Source: Dichetophora obliterata (lineage: Eukaryota; Arthropoda; Insecta; Diptera; Sciomyzidae). Taken from it: DNA of 64,000 nt. Both the position numbers and the translations under genes were made by a program. The stretch's first letter is position 1, and the number at the start of each line of letters is the position of its first letter. The notes beneath the pieces were generated by a model. The model worked only from the letters and a program-made list of their open reading frames with translations. It did no database searches and had not been told where the DNA came from. The stretch covers positions 96,163,175-96,227,174 of the forward strand of contig OY986437.1 of assembly GCA_963920525.1 (NCBI GenBank), written 5' to 3'. Positions 51,483-62,037 of the stretch are shown one piece after another.

Positions 51483-51945
51483 CCCAAAATGAAAAAATTA
51501 ATAGTATTTTAAGAGGAAGCTTTACCCATTATTTTTTTATTTCAATCAATTAAAATAATTTTAAACCTAATACTACACATTTTCATAAAATTATTTAAAA
51601 TAAATTATATTATTATTCAAAGCTAAGCTCGCTTGGTAAAAAACACAGCTAATATCGATGAAACTACCGAAGTTTTAGTATATGATCTGGAAAATGTATT
51701 CTCTCTTGCAAAAATGTTTGCATCCAGCTTTTACTATTAAAGGAAATTGTGCATCGAAAATCTTACCGGTACACTTGTTATACTTGGCCATGGTCGTGAC
51801 GGTATGTTAAATTTTATCTATAATTTGGGATATTTTTTCAAATATCTTGTGACATGTAAAAAAATATGTGCATTTACATATCAACTAAAAGGTTTAATTA
51901 TAGGCTTTTTGAATAAGGTATTTTTTTTCATATTAATAACGAGAC
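51483..51945. other. Unassigned AT-rich non-coding sequence
   Basis: No coding or repeat feature seen. Confidence 0.4.
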
Positions 51946-53096
51946 TTCTATATATAAAAATGGATGTATGAATGCATGTGGGTCTGCGTGTATGTTTGTA
52001 TATCACGTATGGACTCCAAAACCGCTGAACCGATCTTTATGTTATTTTCAGGGAAACTGAAGCCACATCTTGAGAGTGTCCCTGTTATTTTTGGTGAAGA
52101 TTCGACAAGGGGGCGTGGTACCTCCCATACAAGCCAAATTCGCGCAAACAACAAACAAACAAACAAGGGGTGTATATCAGACGGTTTTGATCGTAAAAAA
52201 CTAAAAATTTTGAATATTCCTCAGATAGTTACTTTCGGCAACTGTACATAAAAGGGGCACTATATCTACGCCCACTTTTCCGAAATTATGGTAATTCCGG
52301 AGTTGTACACGTTTTTATGTAAAACTTGATATGTAGGTACTTTAAGTAGCAGTCACTATATATATATATATATAAATGTTAACACGCCCACTTGTAACGA
52401 CCACAAATTAATAGAACTTCTATATATCAGACGATTCTGATTGTAAAATACTAAAACTTGGTAATTTAGATAATATGTTTACTCTCAAAAACTTTCCAAA
52501 AAATGGCCGTGGTTGCACTATATCTGCGCCCACTTTAATCGCCTACAATTTAGTAAACATGATACATACCAGACAGTTTTTACGGTAGACTTAAATTTGG
52601 TAAATTAGCTTTTATGTCTTTACCGATTTTCATGAAACTTTAGGAAATTATTAAACACGTACAAAGGAACGTTTTTACGTTGGAAAAGGGTGTGGCACCT
52701 CCCATACAGAACAAATGTGCAATATCGATAAGCTTTGGAATTAGAGGTCGCACAGCTTCGGAATTCGGTATTCGAACATAATTTACACGTGCTGTTTCAC
52801 TGATAAAATTTTATGGGTATTGGACAAACCGACAAATTTGTGATGTTGAATACATTTTGAGTTATAGGCCGCATGGCCTTGGAATTCGGTGATCCACCAA
52901 AACTTACACGTGCCATTTCACTAATAGCTTTGTATAAGCGTTAGACAAGGAAGCATGGCACCTCCCATACAACCCAAATTTAATAGCTTTTGAGTTATAG
53001 GTCGCATAGCAACGGAATTCAGTATTTGGCCACAATTAACACATGCAGTTTCATTGATAACATTTTATGGGTGTTTTGCAAAGGGTGCTTGGCTAA
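51946..53096 (+). mobile_element. Helitron-like non-autonomous element
   Basis: It starts TTCTATATATAAAAATG and continues TATGGACTCCAAAACCGCTG, a start typical of insect non-autonomous Helitrons. It ends GGCTAAAGCTAGT, with a small GCTTTAGC-like stem before CTAGT. There are no TIRs. The interior contains three to four diverged copies of a roughly 120-bp unit with GGTCGCA(C/T)AGC...GGAATTC and CCTCCCATACA. Exact ends and the A|T insertion site are uncertain. Confidence 0.5.
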
Positions 53097-53798
53097 AGCT
53101 AGTAAAAAATAAATATATGAAATCAAGTTTTTTTGGAAAGATTCGTTAGAACAATTAATTGTTCTAACTTTGACCTTAAGCTCAATAAACGATTTTAAAC
53201 TTTCAAACACCTAGAATTTGTATTTAAAATCAAGTGTGATTTAACATCTAACATTTACAACATTTGACAACTATCAAAAATTTAGAATTTGTATTTAAAT
53301 CATATAAAAACAACATAATAAATAAAGAGGTAATTTAGGAAAAAACTTTAATAAAATAGTAGAGCTCGACCAAACGGAAACAGCAGAAAACAAAATCAGC
53401 AAAAATCTAAAAACAACTTCAGTAAACATGCTTTGTTAGTGGAGACTTCCAGCAGGCTGTTGGTTTCCATATAATAACATAAGCATAGAGACTAAAGTAA
53501 AGCAAAAATACAACAACAAATGTGAAATTATGAAATTGAGAAAAACTGAGAAATTGACACTGTAAGTTGTTTATCTCAGAATACTCAAATCTGTAGATGT
53601 TGCACTCTTTCTTATGACGGTAGTATGGGTGTAGGCTCAGTTATTTTCGTTTGAAATTATTTTGACAGAATTGCTGATATTGTCAAAAAGAAATCAAAAC
53701 AAATACAGAATAAAAGGGGTACTTTTTAAAGTATATCCGTATCGAGCCAACCTTCTTATTATGCCATGATTTTATCCAGTATTTTCTTCCGATGAATA
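53097..53798. other. Unassigned non-coding sequence
   Basis: AT-rich with no ORF, TIR or tandem repeat of note. Confidence 0.45.
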
Positions 53799-53870
53799 AG
53801 CATGGACAAGGGCGTCCACAGGATTTGTTCTAGGGGGGCCGCAAAGGCACAAAGGAGTCTAGAATGCACA

Positions 53871-56640
53871 TTTTTTTTTTTTTTAGACTGAACCAACGCT
53901 CAGGGGATGCCCCCTATAAATGCGTAAGCATTGTGTTGATTCGGAAGATGAGTGATAGTTAGTTGGAGGGTGGATAGATGGAGTAGTGTCGGTGAAGATT
54001 TGTTTTGAATTTGCACAGCTCAAAACTACCGGGAAACACGATCGCAGGGAGACTATTCCACAACTTAACCGCGCGACTAAAGAACGAATTATCGCGGTAA
54101 TGCTAGGTTCTATTAGGCATCGATGCAATGGTACAGGGGTGGGCTTGGACAGCTGCCCGAGTGGACCTGGGAAACACTCGAGCTGGTGGCGTCAGGCCAT
54201 GTATCTCCCTTGAACACTTCCCATGGTAATACCTTTACAGAAGGCTTAGGCAACCTACATTACGTCGATGCTCAAGAGAGTTGAGAGAGGATGAAATACT
54301 TTCATCTCTTATCAAATATATCGCACGACGTTGAATTCGGTCCAGAAGCTCCAAATAAGATCTTGAAGCCCCTGCTCAAATGTGCGAATTGTACTCCATT
54401 TTTGGCCTAATATATGAGGTGTAGATCATGCGAAGATCAGCTGAAGTGAAATATTTTTTGCACCGTTTTAGAAAACCTAGGCACTTGCCCGCTTCTTTCG
54501 GCACATCGAAAATATGATCATTCCAACGAAGATCACATTGGATCGATTTGCCCAGAACGTCAAGAGCGGCTGATTCCACAAGATCCACACCATTCATATT
54601 GAGGGGAGCTAAGGGGCAATCCATCCGCTTGTGGGTTAACAGACAACACTGGGTCTTGCTTGCATTGAACTCTACTCTATTAGCAAGACCCCACTCGGAG
54701 ATTTTTTGTAGATCATTAAGGAGTGTGTCATTAATAGTTTGCCTTTTTCTCTCAATCCCCATAGAGCTTGGGCGTTTTTTGAATGAATATGAATGACAAA
54801 TGCTGCTGTCGTCCGCAAACGAATGAATTGGGTTATGCGTCAACGACAGAAGGTCGTTGATAAAAACCAGAAACAAGGTTGGCGATAGAACTGAACCCTG
54901 CGGTACTCCTGCGTTGATGGCGTGCTTCTCGGACAAAATACCGTCAACTACGACTCGAATCGTTCTGTCCTTGAGAAAACACGTGATCCATCGAGCAAAA
55001 TTACTACCAAAACCATATGCAGCAAGTTTTGACACGAGCGCTTTATGCCACACTCGGTCGAACGCTTTTGAAATATCCAGAGCAACAACCCTACTCTCGC
55101 CGAAAAAGTGAACGCATTTATTCTATTCTTCGGTTAAGAACGCCATAAGATCACCAGTAGAGCGAGCCCTACAGAAACCATATTGACGGTCACTGAGCAG
55201 TTGGTTGTGCTCCAGATAGTTCATAACGTTGAAGTTTATTACGCTCTCCATAACTTTGGAAAGCGTAGAGCATATCGCAATGGGTCGGTAGTTTGCAGGG
55301 TTCATGGCATCACCCTTTTTAGGTACCGGCTGGACATTTGCCACCTTCCAACAAGATGGAAATATTCCTGTTCTGTAGGAGATGTTGAAAAGGTTGCGCA
55401 AAGGCCGAGCCAGCGAAGAAGCACACATTTTAAGCACAATTGGCGGTATGCCATCAGGACCAGAGGCTTTGTTAACGTTGAGATTTGTAAGGACCCTTTT
55501 AACTGCTCTCGTTCGAAAGTATATCTCCTGCATTGCAGAAGATCCACCCTCAACAAAGGGCAGTGGCTGATTGCTATCCGAGAGAGTGGAATTTTGTGCA
55601 AACAATCTAGCCAATAGGTTCGCTTTATCAGCCGAGTCATTGAAGATTTGGTCATCTTTTAAAAGAGCTGGAATCGATGACGATGTCTGGTTCTTAACTC
55701 TTTTAACAAATGACCAAAAATTTTTGCTCCGTTTGGGGCAGAGAAGAACCTGTTCTCGAATGCGAGCTTCGTGCAGAAACTTTTCGCGTTTTAAAATTGC
55801 ATTACAGCGATTACTTGCCTCGATGCGAAGTCTTTTAGTATCAGTATTCTTGTTAGAACGCCAATTCTAAAAAGCTTCCTCTTTGGACCTGACTGCAATC
55901 CTGCAAGTCTCATTAAACCATGAGTGGTCTTTTGGTTTAATGCTTCTCATCTTATTAGGGATGAAAGATTGCATACCCAATAGAATAATTCCTTGTACCA
56001 TGACAGCCGCGGAATTCACATTTCTATCAGCGAAACATAATTTCCAATTGAAGCTGCGATAAAAATTTGCCTTTCCATAAAACCATGCAGTCCTCTTCGG
56101 GGCTTTAGGCGTAGAGGTGCAGGGGTTAGAATATGGAAAAACAGCGGATATGGTACAATGGTCCGAGTTACCAAGAGGTGCGTTGACACTCACATCATAT
56201 TTTTCATGATGTGAAATCAGAAAAAGGTCAAGGATATTATGGCTTTGCAAATCACTTTGGGGGAAAAAAGTGGGTTCCTTCACTAGTTGAATCAGTTGGT
56301 TCGATTCAGCAAATAGCTCAACATATTGTCCAACAGGTGTCAATGGGCCCGAGTGACTTAACCAAGCCGTGTTGTGGACATTGAAATCGCCTGCTACAAC
56401 GATCTCACTGTCAGGAAACAACCCCAAAATATGCGTAATCAAATCAGAGAGAGAGTCCAGTTTGTTAAAAGTGGGCTCCCTTCCTAGATTCGGACTTCTA
56501 TAAATAAAGCAGAAATGTAGCAAGTGAAAGCGAACCTGTACAGAACATGTAACCTGTATAATTCTATTTTCTGAGATTTTGGTACTAATTTTGTTATCAT
56601 AATACGCTGGTTGACACACTCTTGTAGACATAAGAAAATT
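53871..56640 (-). pseudogene. Jockey-superfamily non-LTR element, 5'-truncated
   Basis: The minus strand ends in a poly(A) tail (T run 53871-53884). In one continuous frame it encodes part of an apurinic endonuclease (GDFNVHNTAW, then NSDHC; 55870-56631), a linker, and RT with NKASGPDGIP, NYRPIAICSTLSK, YGFCRARST, ALDISKAFDRVWH, GVPQGSVLSP and the catalytic SFADDSSICHS. A C-terminal segment follows (RDNSFFSRAVKLWNSLP) near 54070. The frame is interrupted by TAG 55867-55869, TAG 55123-55125, TGA 54376-54378 and TAG 54103-54105 but by no frameshift. The N-terminal part of the endonuclease and all of ORF1 are missing. The exact clade within the Jockey/I/CR1 group is uncertain. Confidence 0.85.
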
Positions 56641-57222
56641 ATATATATTATATATGTTTCAAAGAGGGGTAAAAATCTTTCTCGTATCATGCCCGATACA
56701 TTTTCAAATTTATTTTTTTTTTTTTCATGTAATTTCAAAATTTTATTCTCAACATATATTCTAAGTAATTTAGTAAATTAAATAATATGATGTCTCCTTA
56801 AACCTCAAATAAAATCGCATTAATTACTATTTAGCCCCAAAGTTTTCCACTTTTCAACTAAGAATACAAAAATTTCCCAACATTTCTTCTTTAAAAATAC
56901 ATTAAACCAGGAAGTTTTTTAGACCATTTTTTTCAGTTTTGGGGGCCTATAACTCATAAACTAATTGCGATTTATCAGATTTGGATCTAGGAGGTAAACA
57001 TCTATATAATCCGCAAAAATTATAAATAAGAGTGGTCGCTATTCTTGTTCTCCGCATTGACATTAACTGAATGATTTCTTTTTTCAACATGCATCAGTTC
57101 TAGCGCATGCAAGTTACTAAAATCGAGCTTGAAAACATACCTATTGTATGAATTATTTAAAATATCAAAACGTATTGAATAACGTTAATTCAAAACGTAT
57201 GAATAAATATATAAAGAGGTTC
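56641..57222. other. Non-coding sequence inside hAT element 4
   Basis: AT-rich; includes the dispersed phrase GGGGGCCTATAACTCATAAA near 56940. No ORF of note. Confidence 0.45.
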
Positions 57223-58030
57223 ATGTATAGTAAGGCGGCTCACAAATGTTCAAAATAATCCTTGTTTTATGTTATGATGATTCCTTAAATATTTTGACTC
57301 TAGCGATAGCTATCCGTGAGCTGGAATGGTTCGAAATAACCTTTATAAATGAGCTTTTTGTAAAATATTAACTGTTAGAAATTAGTGGCCGAAAAACGCT
57401 CTTCCAATCTATATCAAAAAATTGTAAATGTTTGCAATCAGATTAAAGGTAACGCTGTTTTTCATAAATTTTTTTTTTTGACATTTATTTATTTTATTTC
57501 CATACAAAAACTTTCAAAATTCATATAACTTCATAACTCTAATTTTTTTTTTTTTAATATCTAAGAATATTTTTTAGTAGGTGTTTATTTTATAATAAAC
57601 ATTATAATTTTAGTATATATCAATTTAAGCAATTTTGACTAAGAATCAATGCGAGGTCTCAAAAACGATATCTTGAAAGAGAGGATTGCATTGGAAATAA
57701 TTAATTTTTTAAATTTTAGTGAAAATAAATTTAGAAAAATACATGAAAAACTGCAATATCTTTAATCTGAATGCAAAAAATGTAATTTTTTAATGTAGAT
57801 TGAAGTTGCTTTTTCCGGGCTATAAATTCTGACAACTTGTTTTGTAAAACTACTACGCAAGCCAATATCGTTACAAAAAACTCGATTTTTAGAGGTTATT
57901 TCAAACCATTTCAGCTCACGTATGGCAATCGCTAGAGTCAAAATACTTGGAGAATCATCATAACATAAACCAAGGGTTATCTTGAGCAACTGTGCCGAAC
58001 AACTTTTTTTTCCTGAGGCGCCCTAATGTA
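57223..58030. repeat. Foldback element with about 240-bp inverted arms
   Basis: Left arm about 57223-57455 and right arm about 57760-58030 are inverse complements with scattered mismatches. An example is TTATGTTATGATGATTC (left), matched by GAATCATCATAACATAAA (right). GTATA flanks both ends and may be a target duplication. The spacer is AT-rich. No coding capacity. Confidence 0.78.
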
Positions 58031-58627
58031 TAGATGGGTTTTGGGCTCCATTCATTTTCTAAACTTATTCCAGAACCTCCCTGCAAGGCTTCATTCTAAA
58101 TCCTGGATGTAGTATAAGCACGTGATGCGAAAAAATCCAGAAAATGCTCAAAATGGGTAAACGCCTGTTAAAAAACGTGAATTTGAAGAAGTATAAAATA
58201 AATGTTTCAAATCGATTGCTGCAATTTTCTCAAATTAAAATGCTGCAAGATTGCTAGCAATTTTATTAAATTTACGAAAAATTAAAAAATTTTCCAAATT
58301 GGATCACCTTTATGACAGTAAAACGATTTGTTTAATTACTTGAAAACATAAATTTGCTTATCGCCCAAATTCATAAGCGTTATTGGCTTAAATGCCCCCT
58401 ATCATCTGTTGCTCCGAAGAATGATCTTCGACTAATAGGGATATCATTCCTTATTATTCCTCAATTTCTCGTAAGAATGACATCATAATTTCTTCCATTG
58501 CATTCGTAGTATATACTAATGCCGTCGTACTATTTAGTATTAGTTGAGTATATAAAAATTTATAACCGAAATCTTTCAGCCTGGTTTGTTGAACAATTAC
58601 CGAATATAAGGAAATGTATGATTGCAA

Positions 58628-58700
58628 GGTGGCTGTAGTCTACTGAAAGACTACTTGGCTCGTAGGCTAAAAAACCGTGGTTCAAACTCCAGCTCAAACA
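58628..58700 (+). other. tRNA-like segment, possible SINE head
   Basis: GGTGGCTGTAGTCTACTG resembles a pol III A box and GTGGTTCAAACTCCA a B box, about 35 bases apart. I cannot draw an intact cloverleaf, so it is not called a tRNA gene. Confidence 0.3.
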
Positions 58701-59354
58701 GAATGTTTTGTTTTTCGTTATAAGTTAATGTAACAAATGTATTCCTACAATTTACATTTGTTTTTGTATGAATACGAATCAAATATTTTTAATATGTACC
58801 TAACTACGTCCAATCTACGAATACTATTCGTGACTGAAAACTACGAATCAAATTTGAAGAATGTAGGCAATTATAAGTGTATTTACACACAAAATTTTTT
58901 GAGTGTAAGAATACGTATTGAAAAGTGCCTGTGTAGCAAGGGTAAATGAAATGGTATCGTAACTTATTACTACGACGGGTACAACATACTATTTAAAAAT
59001 GCATGGTTTAGCTCAGCTTTATTTATAAATATACCTGAAAAAAAGTTTTTTTTTGAGTTCTCTTCAAAATATATTAACTATTAAATATATATGTGTAATG
59101 AAAATATCGTCATATAAAATGAAAAAGCCGTAAGTTGCAATAAACTCAAAGTATACTTTTTTATTGATTACTGACGCACCTTATCAAAATACATTTTCCT
59201 GCTAAATTTTACACGCTTACATCTAAAAACGACGTTTTTATCAAAAAAGTTCTAAGATCCCTAAGTTTTTGATTTAATATGAAGATATTTAAAAATTTTC
59301 ACGGTCTAGGGGGGGGGGAAAGCGCCCCCCGCGATGGACGCCCATGAGCATGGA

Positions 59355-60690
59355 CTCATCACTATCACTATTACTTGTGTCCTTATTAAAATTATAGATT
59401 ATTAAAAATACCTTAAACATTTTTTGCACTAGTTGTCTCAAATTATCACAATTAATTTAAAAACAGTTTAATTTCTACCAAAAGTGAACAATCCAAAAAA
59501 TAAAACAGCTGATGCAAAAAGTTTTAGCACCTATTAAAAAATTTTAGTAAAAAGCAATCAATTTTCAAGATTTTCGTCAGTTTACGCTCGATGCTGAACT
59601 CTTACAATCTGGTAATAATGTTTTTGACAAGTACTCACGTTGAGAGTATGTGAGAAACGTAAGCAACGTAATGTTGGACGATGACGCAAGAAGAAAGAAC
59701 AAAGACCTACTTTTGGACGATCACGTTGGAAAACGAGCGAAGCTTTTCACGAAGGCTTCGTTTTACCTAGACAGAACATTAATTTTTAATTTGATATTCT
59801 CTCGTGCACTTTTAGTTTAACAAGAGAAGCTTAAACTTCTTAATAACTATTCAACTAATCAGTATTCTTTTTATCATAACAAGTATTATTTTAATATCAA
59901 TAAATTATTATAATTCGTCTATTTTTCTTTAAGCAAAAAAAAATAGTAATTCTACTGCAATAGGTCTGAGCTATTTTTTTTTTTTTTTTTGACAACAAAC
60001 TGAGAGTTATTTAAAAAGAGAAAAGCTAAAATTTTTAAATAAAGATATTTTAGTGAAAAAATTAAACGTTAAAACTTTTTCGATTAAAAAAATGTATCCC
60101 GAGCAACAACGAGTATTCTGCTATTGAATCTCTTTATTTTACAAGTTTTTTTATTTTTTACTTATTTTAAAGTGTTCGATAGCAAAACAAGTAGTTTTAA
60201 ACAGTGCCGCTGTAAACTCTGCAGTCTACAGTGGAGCTCATAAAATGAAACAAAATAACCAGATATTTTCACCACCCTGCTTCTCAATGCTCTGATGGCC
60301 ATCTACCAGCAATTTCATTCAGCAAAAGATACAAAACTCTTATGTTACAACCATTGCTGACTGTAGCTGAATCTATGTTCAAATGAAACACAAGAAGCAA
60401 ACCTGGTGCAAGACGTACGAGTTAACTGACCTATATTTAGTACACAAACGCTAAGAAACATTCGCCAAGTTTCAGCACAAACCAGAGCACGACCTAGCTT
60501 TCCCATGATTAAATTTGATTAATATAACTATAGTCGAGTCAAATATGATACTAAAGCTCGGTACCCTCTCTTAGCGAACGCTCCCCAAAAAGCTTTATCA
60601 AAAATACAACAACAAACGATGAAAAGTTTTACCACACAACTGGCAACATTGGCGCTCCAGAGAGGCAGACACAAACAGCAGCAGTGCAGC
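59355..60690. other. Unassigned non-coding sequence
   Basis: AT-rich, homopolymer-rich, with no gene-like ORF or TIR pair. Confidence 0.45.
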
Positions 60691-60707
60691 CAAGTGTCAA
60701 TAACTCG

Positions 60708-60742
60708 GATTCAGTTCGTTCTTGAACTACATGAGAAAACGT
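60708..60742 (+). promoter_or_regulatory. Possible TATA-less core promoter (Inr + DPE)
   Basis: TTCAGTTCGTT (Inr-like) is followed, with the Inr A as +1, by CGTTGT at +28 to +33, five of six bases of the arthropod DPE consensus RGWYVT. The local sequence is less AT-rich than its surroundings. It could be a host-gene or retroelement promoter; no coding exon can be tied to it. Confidence 0.25.
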
Positions 60743-60759
60743 TGTCGGAAGCGCAACGC

Positions 60760-62034
60760 ACCACCGGAAACAACGTTGTGTGCAATTTTTTTTTGCCATT
60801 TAATTTTTTAATTTTTTGTACTCAAACGGGTTAAAGTGTATGAAAAAAGAATTCTAAATTGTGCATATTTTTAGGGGTGTAAACAATAAATTTAATGAAA
60901 ATAAAAAAAATGATATTAAGATAAAAAATAGCATAAAGAGCAAAAAACAGCAATTTGTTACACATCATTAAGTAAGAAAATTTGTTATGTAGAAACATTT
61001 GTGTGTGTTCCCAAGAAAAAGGGGTGCGGCGTGTGTGTTGCCCACAGTTACAACGATGAATGTCAAAATCTTATTACAAAAATATCAAAATATTCAACTT
61101 GGTGTTAAAAATATCCAAATTCTTCGATTTCAAACAAAAAAATCCATACATAATAAAAATGCAAAACTTATGTCCTTAAGCCACAAGGAAAAAAAAGACA
61201 AGGATACGCTCAATATTCTACATTGACAGCTCTCACAAAAACTCCACATTTTGACAGCTGATTACATTTAACACTGCGATTTCAACGTCAAAACAACACA
61301 AAGAAAAAAAAAACTACGCAAAACTTGGAAGAAAACTTTTTTGAAGCGCCCAAAATTACTAGCAGTGTGAGAAAAATAGAGCGTGCGAGAGAAACTGGGT
61401 GTTTAAGTCTGCGAAGCGCAGACTACCCTTAAATCTCAAAATTTTTACAGCATTGCAGCGGGTTTTAGTTTCTAAGGGATTGATTAATGGTGAGTTTTGT
61501 TAAAGATCTACAGAACACCATAATTTGACATTTATATAAAATTTATTAATAAATTCATTAAATTTTTATTCAAAATCTCATTTCCTTTTAAAAGTCTTCC
61601 GTCGTGTGCTATAGCGCACCTTTCCCAGCTAAACTCTCTTCTCTCTGCTTTAATATCTCTTGCTGGCAAGGTGTTAAACACTCTTTTCTGCAGTTCTTAA
61701 CCTACATCAATGTCTACAGCACTTGTTTTCGTTGTAACCGTTAAATTCATATTGTTGTTTTTACCATTCTGGTGTTTGGATTTCTATGTTTTGCTAGGGT
61801 TTTGTTATTTCCGGGCCCTTGTTCATTTCTACTTGGAACTTTGCGTATATGCTATTATTTAATAAACTGCTGGAATTATTTTGCTCTTTCCATTGCATTG
61901 CTTAACATCTGTGTTGCCTGTTCTTGCTTAAGCTGAGTTTGTATTTGAAAGTTTCTAGATAAATAGAATAAGACGATAGTTTCAGAAACTTCTTTTTATA
62001 TGATATAAATCATTTAAGTCTAAGTATTTAAGTC
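60760..62034. other. Unassigned sequence; may include the 5' region of the following element
   Basis: Mostly AT-rich. A short hairpin AGTCTGCG...CGCAGACT lies near 61407-61425. From about 61600 base composition is more even and could be the leader of the non-LTR element that follows. No supported gene. Confidence 0.4.
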
Positions 62035-62037
62035 TAA

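Larger units (their letters stand above)
53807..59346. mobile_element. hAT element 4 with nested insertions
   Basis: 5540 bp. The left end CAAGGGCGTCCA and right end TGGACGCCCATG pair as TIRs with one mismatch. The flanks carry a perfect 8-bp duplication AGCATGGA (53799-53806, 59347-59354). A G-run lies just inside each end (CTAGGGGGG / CTAGGGGGGGGGG). No transposase of its own is recognisable. It hosts a Jockey-like element, a foldback and a tRNA-like segment. Confidence 0.85.

Noticed and set aside
60999..61226. 75-codon ORF considered as a possible THAP-like zinc-finger exon
   Set aside because: Cys/His spacing does not fit THAP and no neighbouring exon or splice sites support it.
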